NCBI GenBank assembly: GCA_021464415.1
Contig: CM038463.1
Coordinates: forward strand, 310,001-374,000
DNA from: Lonicera japonica
Lineage: Eukaryota; Streptophyta; Magnoliopsida; Dipsacales; Caprifoliaceae
Direction of reading: 5' to 3'
Length of the DNA: 64,000 bases
Made by a program: the position numbers and the translations under genes. This document shows, piece after piece, positions 1-11,400 of the stretch. Below the pieces are notes generated by a model, which was given only the letters and a program-made list of their open reading frames with translations, did not search any database and had not been told where the DNA came from. Numbering within the stretch: position 1 is the first letter of the stretch; each line of letters starts with the position of its first letter.

Positions 1-5
1 TCTTT

Positions 6-3000
6 GTGTACATGATGATGGGAGGCCCACCAGAAGGAGGGGAGGTGCCGGAGCTACTCCCGGGGGACGAGGTGGAGTCGATCACCGCGATGATGGATGG
101 GCGCCTGATCTGCGCGCCACATCATGACGACTGGGAGGGTGTGGCCTGGGAGGGGCCACTGGGGGCAGACGGATCGCTACAGCGGGCGATGTACCGGGAC
201 GTGCCCTTGATCTCGCCGGGAGAGGGGCGAGAGTGGCTGTTGTTGGAGCCTGCGGCACACGAGATCCGCCGCCGGACTAGGGTATGCTCTAATTATTTCA
301 AATTATGTGATTTTTTGAAAATGATGCAAATGAAGAGATATGCATGAAAGGCGATAGATTTAATAATTACTTGCCATAATAGATATATACTCAACATAAT
401 TACTTGCCATAATAGATATATACTCAACATTATTTATTTTTTGAAAAAAGTTTGTTAGTGAGCCTTGTAAAAATTGGTGATGTAACAGAGGATCGGACGT
501 TGCCGTGGCATCACGCGTGCTGCGCCTGAGCTTCGAGATCAGCTTCCGCCGCTGGTGAGAGCATACTTGAGTGCGACCCCATTCGGACGATTTATCGAGG
601 TGCTGCCAGGCGGAGAGTTCCAGCGATCAGTGAGCCTTCCGACGGTGTTAGGGGAGAGATGGTGGGACACGACGCACACATTCCACTGGAGTTGGGGGGA
701 GATGACGTTGACACCGGAGGATGTGTTCGTGCTGACAGGGCTGCCTTTCGGGGGGGAGGCTCTAGTGCCTAACCCCCGCGTACGCATTACTCTAGATGGT
801 ATGGGAGCGGCACTAGGATGGAGGCCTAGCAGGATTGTGGCGGATGGGATACCCCACACGGCGATGGTGCAGCATATCGAGGCCGAGAGTGGGAGGTTTG
901 GCGATGGTCCGATGACACGCCAGGAGGTGCGGCAGCTATCCCGATGCTTTCTGCTGCTCGTGTTGCATGATTTCTTCTATGCGCGGGGTGGCGACAACCT
1001 ACGGTTATGGTGGCTGCCTTATCTGCGGTTCTTCGACCAGTTGTACACTTTTGCCTGGGGAGGATACGTACTGGCGGTGCTGTATGAGTCGATGGACCTA
1101 GTGTGTCGTCACATGGAGCTGAACCACCGCGGGTTGGTCACGCTTTGGGAGGTAAGTTATTTAAAAATTCATTTATCTTTTTTCGAGGAAAGCATGTGAT
1201 TATTATATAAAAACCGACGGTTTTATTAATTGTGGTAATTTGTGACAGATGTGGTTTATTGCGCATACCCACCAGGGTATTGGTCAGATCCACCTGCACC
1301 CGACTTTCGCAGATGAGTTCCCGCTTTTCCGACGATACTACAGCGGGAACATAGTTGGGGTGTATCGATATCTGACCCCGGACGTCAGTGCAGGCGACGT
1401 TTCTGGGCTACAGCTTGACCAGGTATGAAATTAAATTATTGAAATTTAAATTATTTCTGAAAAAGAACAGTTAAGTTATGCTTGGTGTATGTTTGACGTG
1501 GCAGGTTCAGTGGAGCCCATGGCCGGCATACGTGACGCAGCAGTGGGGGTATGCGGATGCGTTGGCTGCGGCGCGTTCGAGGCGTTTATTCGTGCATGAG
1601 TATGGCGCGGCGTTTTACCTGGGGGAGCGCGTGGTGCGGCAGCATACTCCTGGGTTGGGATTCCGGATTCCGGCATGGCCCCCAGTGGCGATGAGGCGGC
1701 CGGTCATGCTGACTGCGGAGGAGAGGGCTCTGTTCCTGGGAGGCGTACCGATGGAGGGTCTGTTGGTGGAGGGGGAGTACGGGACGTTTGCGCACCGGTA
1801 CCTGATGAGGGAGATGAAGGGGGTGCGAGGCAGGGTGATATATGCGAGGTATGCGGCCCTCGGGGGAGACCCGATGTATATCCGGGGACAGTTGTACATC
1901 TCGCAGCGGGTCCCACAGCAGCCCGCACCAGCGCCGAACCGGAGGGCCAAGGGGATTGCAGATTCGGATGACGAGGATCCGCATGGCGAGAGGGACGTGG
2001 AGCCGCCGCAGGTGGAGGAGGAAGATGACGAGGGTTCGGAGGAGGTTCCGTTGGGAGGAGGCAACGGTGGGGCGCCCCCAGTAGGGCCCGGCGGGGGAGT
2101 AGGGGAGGAGCTGACTGCCACGGTTTCGCCTGGACGAGGTAGGGCGACCAGGGGTGGGAGGAGTCCGGTCGGAGGGCGGAGTCCCGTGTCTAGGCCACCT
2201 ATCTCACCGGCCATGGGGAGGACACCGCAGTTGTCGTCGGAGGATATACGGCAGATGCTGGAGTCGGCGCAGACACCCGGGGGGCGTGGGTCGATGTCGG
2301 GATCATCACCCGTGTATGGGGCGGGCGACATGGATTGGGTTCATCATGTGTCATTCTCGCCGTTGCTGCGCACGCCTGTCGGGTCGCCAGGTGCCGGGTC
2401 GGTGGGATTGAGGCCGTACTCTCTGTCGACCCCATCATCAGGTGCGGCCCGTGGGATCGTCTTCCGGGAGCTAGGAGAGAGGGAGGCGCAGTTAGGGGCG
2501 GAAGCAGGCATAGGCCAGACTCCGGTGGGTGAAGGTGGCGACAAAGGGAAAGGGAAGGCGGTGGCGCCCGAGTCGGAGATGGGAGAGGACACCGGGGAGG
2601 ACATACCCCCGGTAGGCGGCGCTGGCGGAGCTGGTCCATCACAGGCTCCGGAGGGTGGGGCGTTGGCGTCGTACTCGATCCCGGAGTACCCTCGGGATAT
2701 CCCTTACTTGGATTTCGGCCTACCCAAGCAATACCGGATCCCTGACATACCTGAGGGCGATGAGCGGATGGGGGTCTTAGCACACGTCTCGGGCGAGGAG
2801 GTAAGGTTTCTTTTAAACAGTTAAGCATATGTGTTGATTTATGAATGTTACTGATTGGTAATTTGGTTTTGACAGAGAGGTTCGTTCCTTCTTCGCGAGG
2901 TAGCTGAGTTACTGAGGAGCTACTTCAACATGTACGGACTGTTGACGTTTGCGGCTCCTTTCCCGGTGGAGTACATGGGGCGGTACAGCAGACGCTTGGC

Positions 3001-3214
3001 GGGCGATACGACTGCTACCTACCATCCGTCACGTTCGCGGTCCCGATCGGCGGTTCCTTCTCAGTCGGTTCAGCAGTCGAGGCGCACTTCCCGGCTTGCT
3101 CCTTCTCACCAGGGCGCAGGTCGCACGGTTTCAGAGAGTCCAGCGGAGGGTGCTGGAGAGACAGAAGCGAAGCGCCCGCGGACGATGGATCCTCCCCCTT
3201 CTCCTCAGCGTTGA
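6..3214 (+). CDS. Plant mobile domain (PMD) protein, five-exon gene, antisense within the Ty3 element
   Basis: The exons that join in frame are 6-281, 489-1151, 1249-1422, 1505-2800 and 2876-3214. All four introns are GT-AG and all junctions are phase 0, giving about 915 residues with no internal stop. Exon 2 carries the PMD signature (LTPEDVFVLTGLPFGGEAL, about residues 150-170 of the joined protein) followed by the Trp/Phe-rich block typical of PMD and MAIL1-like proteins. Exon 4 has an acidic, then Gly/Pro/Ser/Arg-rich low-complexity stretch, and the tail is basic (RSRSRS, KRPR). The ATG at 6 is only 6 bases into the window, so an earlier exon is possible. The coding DNA is visibly GC-rich compared with the neighbouring pol. 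PMD proteins occur both as host silencing or nuclear proteins and as passengers of transposons; the position favours a transposon passenger. The molecular role is unknown. Confidence 0.8.
365..430. repeat. Perfect 2 x 33-bp tandem repeat in PMD intron 1
   Basis: Two identical 33-bp AT-rich units at 365-397 and 398-430 lie inside intron 1 of the PMD gene (282-488). They suggest a recent local duplication. No function is visible. Confidence 0.9.
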
Positions 3215-3732
3215 TGGTTCTGATGGCTCGGCGTTTTGTGTTTTGAGAGAAACATTTTAAATTAAGTAGTTAACTTAGGTGTATTTTATTTTTAGAAAAA
3301 ACTTATTCTAATTTAGTGGTTAATTTAAATATGTTTTATTTGTTAAGAAAAATGTTGGTTTATCGATGTGTTCGGTTTTAATTTATGAATAAAATATTTA
3401 TGTTTATTTTGAAAATATGTTTGTGTGTGATGTGATGTAAATGTTATTTGTGAGTGCAATTGAAAAGTAATTATGTGGTGGCGAAATTATTACCTTTTTA
3501 ATTATGCGTTGAAAGAATGCGATTAAGTGTAATCAAGTTAAATTGCAAAAAAAGGTTAAGTACATATGTTGGCAAGTAATTATCAAATCTATATGCATGC
3601 TATGATGGATCGTTCTTCCTGAACAAAGTCTGGCAATATTCGTATCATGATGTATTGTAAAGATGATTTGAAAAATGGAAGATTTTAACCAAATGGGGAG
3701 AGCCAACCGCACGCCCCACCCGCATGGGGTAG
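3215..3732. other. AT-rich spacer between the PMD and DUF7745 genes
   Basis: This is AT-rich DNA with no supported reading frame. It should hold the PMD 3'UTR (AATAAA-like sequence near 3388) and the upstream part of the DUF7745 promoter. Imperfect internal repetition is seen around 3260-3330, where a TTAAATTAAGTAGTTAA-like motif recurs. Confidence 0.5.
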
Positions 3733-3826
3733 CCGTACGGTTGGGAGCCAGCCGCACGGTTGGCCAGCCAGCCGTACGGTTGGGGCCCAACCGTGCGGTT
3801 GGCATGTGCAGTTATACTATAAATAG
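3733..3826 (+). promoter_or_regulatory. Promoter of the DUF7745 gene: four-palindrome array plus TATA box
   Basis: Four CCGYRCGGTTGG motifs start at 3733, 3752, 3772 and 3791, giving spacings of 19, 20 and 19 bp. CTATAAATAG follows at 3817-3826, 15 bp after the last motif and about 70 bp before the ATG. The 19-bp spacing and the TATA core recur in the LTR promoter of the same element at 14282-14540. The spacing is close to two helical turns, which suggests cooperative binding of a dimeric factor; that is inference. Confidence 0.75.
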
Positions 3827-3897
3827 AGCGCGAATTTGTCCTTTTTTCCATCATCAAAGTCACTATTCACCCTATAGCTTCTTCTTTCTTTATTACC

Positions 3898-5133
3898 ATG
3901 TCTACCTTTCATACCCATGCTTCTTTCTCCCTTTTGTCTGATTTCGTTTCCATGGCTGAGGCCGACTGTGGTCTCAACTGGGGCGATCTGAGCCACCTTC
4001 ATCGCTGGTGTTCTCATGATATCAATTTTTCTTTTTTGCTTGGTATTGCTGAGTTCTGGGATCCTGAGGACCACTGTTTCCGTATCGGTTTAGACGAGTT
4101 GTGTCCGACGATTGAGGAGTTCACACTACTGATGCGGCAGGATGTTTCATGGCCACTGGCCTCCTTGCGAGATGCTAGGAGTCCTCGTGTTATGCTGGCG
4201 GAGTTTCTGGGTCTGCGGGAGAGTGAGTGCCGGCCTATGATAGTCGACGGTCGACTCCATCTACGTCACTTGGCAGACTTTTTCCTTCATCATGGCGACG
4301 ACCCGGCTTATTATTCAGGTCGGACTTCTGCTTGTATGATTTTTGCTTTTTCTCAGATGCTCTTGGTCACCGATGATGCTATTCTGGTAGACCCTCTGAT
4401 TATCCGAGTTGTATCTGAGGCTAGACGCGGCCATTTGGTAACTCCCATCTTACTGGCGGAGACACTGAATGGTTTGGATGCCGTGGTTCAGTCTCGACTT
4501 AGTCATTTTCGAGGTAGCCCATATCTACTGTACATGTGGGTTACTGAGAGGTTTCGGTATCTGGAGACTCGGCTTCCCTGGGATTCTCGGCACTTCTTCC
4601 AGCGTCCTGATTACGCCCAGATTCATCGTCTGTCATCATATGATTGGGCTGTTCGTTTTTCTGAGTCCTCTTCTTCGATTCGTTGGGAGGTTCCATGGTG
4701 GCGTATGAGGACCATGATCATGAGTATGGGTGGGCAGAACTATCTTCGGTTTCGTGGTTTGAGAGAGACATCATTCTACATCCCCGGACGGCTGACGAGG
4801 CAGTTCGGTGTTCCCCTGAGTATACCCCTTCCGCTGAGAGACTTTTCTTCGATCGCTCTTCCTATTACCCCGAGACTAGAGACGACCCTACGAGGTCTTT
4901 GGTCTACCCGCTTTGTTCGGCGATTTCATGGAGGAGAGGTTGGCATTACCCAGGTGACCCGTTCTGATATCGTGCTACATATTTGGCGTCGAGTTCGGCA
5001 GACCATTGAGCATGAGCCTATGATGATGAGGTGGTTTCGGTTTGCAGATTCACCGGTGACTGATGAGACAGTGCTTGCTTCGTATCAGACCATGGATCGA
5101 GAGAGGGTTTTATATTCTGCTGATGATGGTTAG
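3898..5133 (+). CDS. DUF7745-type protein, antisense companion gene of the Ty3 element
   Basis: An uninterrupted 411-residue frame starts at an ATG about 70 bp downstream of a TATA box. Near the N terminus it has the block FWDPEDHCFRIGLDELCPTIEEF, which matches the FW(N/D)P..CFTFG..DL.PT.EEY signature of plant DUF7745 proteins. The middle contains the expected ILAET.N..L block and Trp/Arg-rich segments. No transmembrane segment or signal peptide is obvious. DUF7745 genes are common in plant genomes near retrotransposons and their function is unknown. This one is convergent with gag-pol (stops 296 bp apart) and intact, so it is either recently active or under selection. Like PMD domains it has no catalytic motif that I can see. 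Confidence 0.75.
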   Translation: MSTFHTHASFSLLSDFVSMAEADCGLNWGDLSHLHRWCSHDINFSFLLGIAEFWDPEDHCFRIGLDELCPTIEEFTLLMRQDVSWPLASLRDARSPRVMLAEFLGLRESECRPMIVDGRLHLRHLADFFLHHGDDPAYYSGRTSACMIFAFSQMLLVTDDAILVDPLIIRVVSEARRGHLVTPILLAETLNGLDAVVQSRLSHFRGSPYLLYMWVTERFRYLETRLPWDSRHFFQRPDYAQIHRLSSYDWAVRFSESSSSIRWEVPWWRMRTMIMSMGGQNYLRFRGLRETSFYIPGRLTRQFGVPLSIPLPLRDFSSIALPITPRLETTLRGLWSTRFVRRFHGGEVGITQVTRSDIVLHIWRRVRQTIEHEPMMMRWFRFADSPVTDETVLASYQTMDRERVLYSADDG

Positions 5134-5350
5134 GTTAGGTGTGGTAGGCAGCTTCTTTATGAAAGCTTTCTGGTATTAGGTAGGTAAAATATATAGGGAA
5201 AGTATGTAAGAACTGATGTAGGTTATCTTGTACGAAAGAACTTTTTGATGTATGGAAAATCTCTTTCTGCCTTTCTTCTTGCGTCCAAATGAATGAATAT
5301 TATTGCAATGAATAGACCGGGCCTGATATTCAGGTTGCCTACGTTTCCCC

Positions 5351-5351
<1 letters not shown>

Positions 5352-5392
<41 letters not shown>
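5352..5392. repeat. 41-base poly-T tract flanked by CCCCG/CGGGG
   Basis: Forty-one consecutive T follow CCCCG and precede CGGGG, an exact 5-bp inverted repeat. On the element's sense (minus) strand it is a templated poly(A) starting 38 nt after the pol stop codon, between the two convergent genes. The length may vary or be affected by sequencing slippage. Confidence 0.9.
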
Positions 5393-5429
5393 CGGGGCTC
5401 AGGTCTTCGTAGTTCATGGATACAAATTT

Positions 5430-8400
5430 TTACTGATAGTATTTTTTCAATCGGTCGAGGTTGACTGGTAAGTTTAACTCTTGGCCATCAATGTCGGTAA
5501 GGAGAACGGCACCCCCGGATAGGATTTTAGTAACAATATAAGGGCCTGTCCACTTTGGCGAGAATTTTCCTCTTGGGTCTCGGGCTGGTTCACGAATTTC
5601 TTTGAGGACTAGGTCTCCCACTATGATGCTTCTGTCTCGGATTTTTCTATTAAAGGCTTTGGCAATACGTTTTTGATACCCTTGATGTTGATATGAAGCC
5701 CTCAATCGGTTTTCATCAATCATTGCCAACTCTTCATACCGAGCCTTTACCCAATCACTCTCAGTAACTTGATTTTCCAGGATAACCCGTAAAGAAGGTA
5801 TTTCCATTTCCACTGGTAAAACCGCTTCCATGCCATATGTAAGTGAAAAAGGCGTTGATCCCGTAGAAACCCTCTCAGTAGTTCGATATCCCCAAAGTGC
5901 GTACGGGAGCTTTTCGGGCCAATCTCTACCGGATTTAACCATTTTGCTAATGATATTCTTCAAATTCTTATTAGCAGCCTCCACGGCCCCATTAGTTTGT
6001 GGGCGGTATGGTGAGGATTTGTGGCGTCTGATTCCGTATTCTTCCATGATTTTGTTGGCTTCACCCTCAAAATGCGTACCATTATCGGATATTATCTCAT
6101 GTGGTACCCCGTATCGGCATATGATGTTGTGTCGGATGAATCGTGCCACTTTTCGGGCATTCAAATCCTTGTAAGACTCGGCCTCAACCCATTTGGTGAA
6201 ATAGTCGATAGCTACTAGGATGTATTCATGCCCATTACTTCCTTTTGGCGAGATCTTACCGATTATGTCAATACCCCAGATGGAAAACGGCCAAGGAGAT
6301 GTCATAGGGTATAATTCTTTTGGAGGGAGCCTCTGTGCCTTGGCGTATATTTGACATTGGTGACACCCTTTGACGTATTCAGAACAATCTTTTTGCATCG
6401 TTAACCAGTAATACCCTTGACGAACTATCTTTCGTGCCAATGTATGACCGCTCATATGTGGGCCACACTCTCCACTGTGGATTTGTTCCATCATTGCTCG
6501 GGATTTTTCTTCATCGAGGCATTGAAGGTGTATACCGTCATCATTTCTTCGGTATAGTTTTCCGGCACAAATGATAAACCGGGATGCTAGGCGGCGAAGC
6601 GTGACCCGAGTGGTTTTGTCAGCATGTGATGGGTATTCATTATGCTTGAGTAATTGCCAGATATCGTAGTACCAAACCTTCTGATCGATCTCATTTCCAC
6701 GTTCAACATCGAGTGATAGGCAAAATACCGGATTTATTCGCCTTTGAATCTGAATCTGAATTTCTTCTTTCTCCCCCGGAATTTCAATCATCGAGGCCAG
6801 AGTAGCTAAGGCATCAGCAAAATTGTTCTGTGTTCTCGGGATGTAGAAGAATTCAATGCAGTCAAATTTCTCAGAAGTTTCTTCGAGTTGGGTTAAGAAG
6901 GGCACAAGTTTTTCCTCTTTGATCTTCCATTTTTTCAAGATCTGATGAATAATGAGAGCGGAATCCCCAAACACCTGAATTTTACGAACCCCTTTCTGCA
7001 AAGCAATTTCTAACCCGACAATACAAGCTTCGTATTCGGCGATATTGTTGGTACAGGGAAATTCTAATCGAAAAGACATAGGTGCATGTGTCTGGTCTGG
7101 CGAAATTAACAGGATCCCAATTCCATTCCCATTCCGATTACAAGCCCCATCAAAATACATTTTCCATTCATCGTCTTTGGTAATCTCCATGATACTTTCA
7201 TCGGGAAATTCGAAATCCTGTAGCTCGGCATCAATGATTGGATTGCCTGCTAAGTGATCTGCTATGACTTGCCCTTTGACGGCCTTTTGAGTGACATAAG
7301 AAATGTCGAATTCTGAAAGCAGGAACATCCATTTAGTCATTCGATTAGTCAACATCGGCTTTTCGAACAAGTACCGCAAGGGATCTAGACGAGAGATCAA
7401 GATCACGGAAAATACCAACATATAATGTCGCAACTTCTGGGTAGCCCAAACTAACGCAGCGCATGATTTCTCTAAAGCTGTATAATTTTGTTCTCCCGGA
7501 GAAAGCTTTTTACTGAGGTAATATATTGCCTGCTCAGTTCTTGTTTTCAACAAATGCTGTGCCAACATTGCTCCAACTGAGGAGTCATTGACCGCCATGT
7601 ATAGTATCAATGGAATGCCTACTTGGGGAGGTGCTAAGACTGGCGGATTAGATAAATATTGCTTGATCTTATCGAACGCTTCCTGGCATTGCTCATTCCA
7701 CTGCCCATCTGAACTTTTTTGGAGTAGCTTAAAAATTGGTTCACATGTTCGAGTCAATTGTGAAATAAATCTGCTGATGAATTGTAACCTCCCGAGGAAA
7801 CCCCGAATTTCCCTTTCAGTTTTAGGGATTGGCATTTCTTGAATAGCCTTAACCTTTGCCGGATCAACCTCGATTCCCTTTCTGCTGACTATATACCCCA
7901 GCATCTTGCCTTTGGTGACCCCGAATACACATTTTTGAGGATTCAAACGCATCTGGAATTGCATAAGCCGTTCAAAGAAGATACGAAGAGTTTCCACATG
8001 ACTTGCCCGGTCTAATGATTTGATGATCATGTCGTCGACATACACTTCTACTTCCTTATGAATCAGATCATGAAATAGAGTAGTTGCGGCTCTCTGATAT
8101 GTGGCCCCGGCATTTTTCAACCCAAATGGCATGACGGTGTAACAATAAGTACCCCATGGTGTGATAAAGGCCGTCTTTTCCTGATGATCAGGATGCATTT
8201 TGATTTGATTATACCCGGCGAACCCATCGACGAATGATTTTAAAGCATGATTTGCAGTGTTGTCGACAATGAGATCAATGTTTGGCAGTGGAAAATCATC
8301 TTTTGGACATGCAGCATTTAAATTGCGATAATCAACACAAACCCGTACTTTGCCATTGGCTTTTGGTACCGGTACTATATTGGCCAACCAAGTAGGGTAT

Positions 8401-11400
8401 TCGACAACCCGTATGAATCCGACATCCAATTGCTTTGTGACTTCTTCCTTTACCTTGAGTGACCACTCAGGTACTAGTTTTCTTAACTTTTGCTTGACAG
8501 GTTTGCATTCGGGTTTAGTGTGTATTTCATGCATCACAATAGTGGCATCTAAACCCGGCATATCAGCATATGACCAAGCGAAAACATTAACAAACTCTTT
8601 CAACAAATTTTCTAAGTCTGTTTTTTCATCATGGCTTAATTCGGCCCCAATTTTTATTTCTTTTATATCATCGGTTGTTCCCAAATTTATTGTGACCGTG
8701 TCTCCTTCAATGGGTTGTATTCGCTGCTCATCATTCAAATTTTCATTCATAATTTCAACATCACAAGAATCAAAGTAAGGGAAAAGATTGGCAATTTTAT
8801 TGATAGAAACATCACTTTGCACAGATAGCATACATTCTAAATTTCGTACATTTCTATCAATATTTCTCTCTCTCTGCTTCTTCTTTCCTTCGATAGGGCG
8901 TATAAGATGCACAGGATCCCCAAGGTAATCTTCCTCAATTGCCATGACCTCAAACATATTACCCAGCATATCTTCCTCTTCCAGTGGCTCGACAGGTGGC
9001 CGGGTAATCTTTAACCGAGATGAGAAGGTGTGAGTAAATCCTTCACTGATATATAAGTCTTCTTCATAGAAAATTTCTAATCCCGGTTGTCTTTTCCCTT
9101 CTTCATTTACCCATGGTTCCTGAAACCCGCAGTAAGGAAAGTCTTCACCCTCTTTTATGAACCATCCGTTTAACGAACTATCGGCAGATACGGCACTTTT
9201 CATTCGGCTAAAATCTCCCACATATCCCAACCCGGCAAGAGGACTCGGTTGTTGGAATGGTTCGATCATTTGGGCAATGCCGGCTTGATATTTTCCCAAA
9301 CCAATCCCCGGTAAAAATTCCATTTTCCTCATCATCTTTATTACTTGCGTATTCATGGTCGACATATCATCAGGGGGCAGATAATTCACAGTCTGCATGG
9401 TAAGAGTTTGCACCTTTGGCTCATACGAAAATCCCCCGAGTTGGACATCTTGGCTTCCGATTCCCAATACTGGCGAGTTTTTTGGGACTATTGTCCTTTC
9501 AGGATCTCCCTTGATGATGATGATATCCCCGTTGAAGGGTATTTTCATTTTTTGATGAAGGGAAGAAGGCAGTGCGCCAACCTCATGCAACCAAACTCGT
9601 CCCAACAACAAATTAAAGCTTGAAGGGATATCTATGACTTGAAACTCAGTGGTAAATGAAGCCGGTCCTATTTGCATACTCAGCATGACGGAACCTAATA
9701 CCTCCCGCTTGGTATTGTCGTATGCTCGTACTGTGACTGGTGATTCTTCCATGGCAGTTAAATCAATACCCAAACGAACAGCAGTTTTCAACGGGCATAC
9801 GTTAATTGTAGAACCGTTATCGACAAGCACATATGGTATAGACATTCCATAAGCAACAACGGTGATATGTAGAGCTTGGTTATGATCCCGACCCAGTGGT
9901 GATAAATCTTCATCAGAAAACCCAAGAACTTGTTTTTGTACCCCCATTGAAGCGATCATCGCTGTTAACTCATTTGGGGTGGCTTCAAGAGGAACAACCG
10001 ATTCATCTAACATTCTCATTAGTGCCATACGATGTGGCTTGGATGCTACCAGGAGTCCCCAGATTGAAATTTGGGCTTGTGTTTTCTTTAACTGTTCAAC
10101 GACACGCCCTTCTTCCGGGTTTTTTGCAGGTTCGTTGGGAAGAGCGACATCAATAGGTTGCTTGGTATTTGGCGGTTGGTACACTCTCCCAGAACGGGTC
10201 AATTGTTGGACCCATGTCGCGACCGGATCACTTGCCCCTTCAGGTGTTTCAACTGGAGTTGGGGGTGACCTTTCATTGACTTGCGAAACTGTGTTCCAGT
10301 CAAAGGTGATCATGTTTATCTGTGAGCAATTCTTTCTTGGATGGGTGTTCTTTTTTATTGTTTTTCCTTGGTTATACCCGAGCCCTTGTCGCCTCGGGTT
10401 GCCTTTAAACTGTGGAAAGTGGGCGATCCCTTGATTCTGTTTACCGAGCCCAAAACCTGGTATGAACTGCATTTGTTTCATCCAGCCCATAACTTTTGGG
10501 CTAACTATCTCTTGTGACTGCATGGTGCATGTTTCATCAACGGATAACCCCAACAATGTTTCATCCTCGACTTCTTCAACGGATTTCTGGGACCTCGGTG
10601 GAGTATATTGAATGACTGTGGGGGAAGGCTTTGGACAGCTGAATTTCCAAACTTCAACATTTTCTGTATTCCCGGCGGGTTTAATCAAGAGTACAGGATC
10701 TGGTAAATCTGAATCCTCCTCGATAGCATTTATCCGGTGATTGGGGAGGGGATTCCTTGCAACATTCGGGGCTGACGGGTCAGGAATCTTTTTGTTATCA
10801 ATTAAGTTCTGGATAGCATGCCGCAGGGCCATACAACTATCGGTAGTGTGTCCGAAGCCTTGGTGATATTCGCAATGTTCATTCATGTTCCAATGAGGTG
10901 GTATCTGTTGTGGTAATGGCCTTGGATTCATGGGATACATAATCCCGGCTTCTTTCAGTTGTTCGAAAACCTTTCCCAATGGTCCCGGTAATTGCGAAAA
11001 ATGTCTATCTCGTGAGCGATTCTGATCAAATGTCCTGAGATTACTGTTGTTGTTGTTACGATATCCCAAATCCCCAATGTTTTTCACAGAGTTTTGACCA
11101 AAGGGGTTGCCGGAATACCCCCGACCGTAGGACCCAGAAGACGTAACTTGATTGATGGCAGACGTGGAAGTCTTCTTGTACTGTGAAGCGGATTTTTTGA
11201 TTTCAGCCTGTTTGGCTAATTCCTCCTCAATTTCGTTGCCTACGTGGAGTAAGGCTTTGAACCTGCCAAAGAACTGGTGTCCCATTTGGGTCCGAATATC
11301 TGGTTTCAAATTCTTCACAATCATTCCGAGTTGTTCCTCTTCATCTAGGCGCTCCACCATTTGGGCGGCCAGTTCCCTCCATCTTGTTACAAACTCACTA

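Noticed and set aside
1586..2828. Long open frames on the minus strand opposite the PMD exon 4 (238 and 209 residues)
   Set aside because: Shadow frames of GC-rich coding DNA; no domain, and the plus-strand exon has splice sites and the PMD context.
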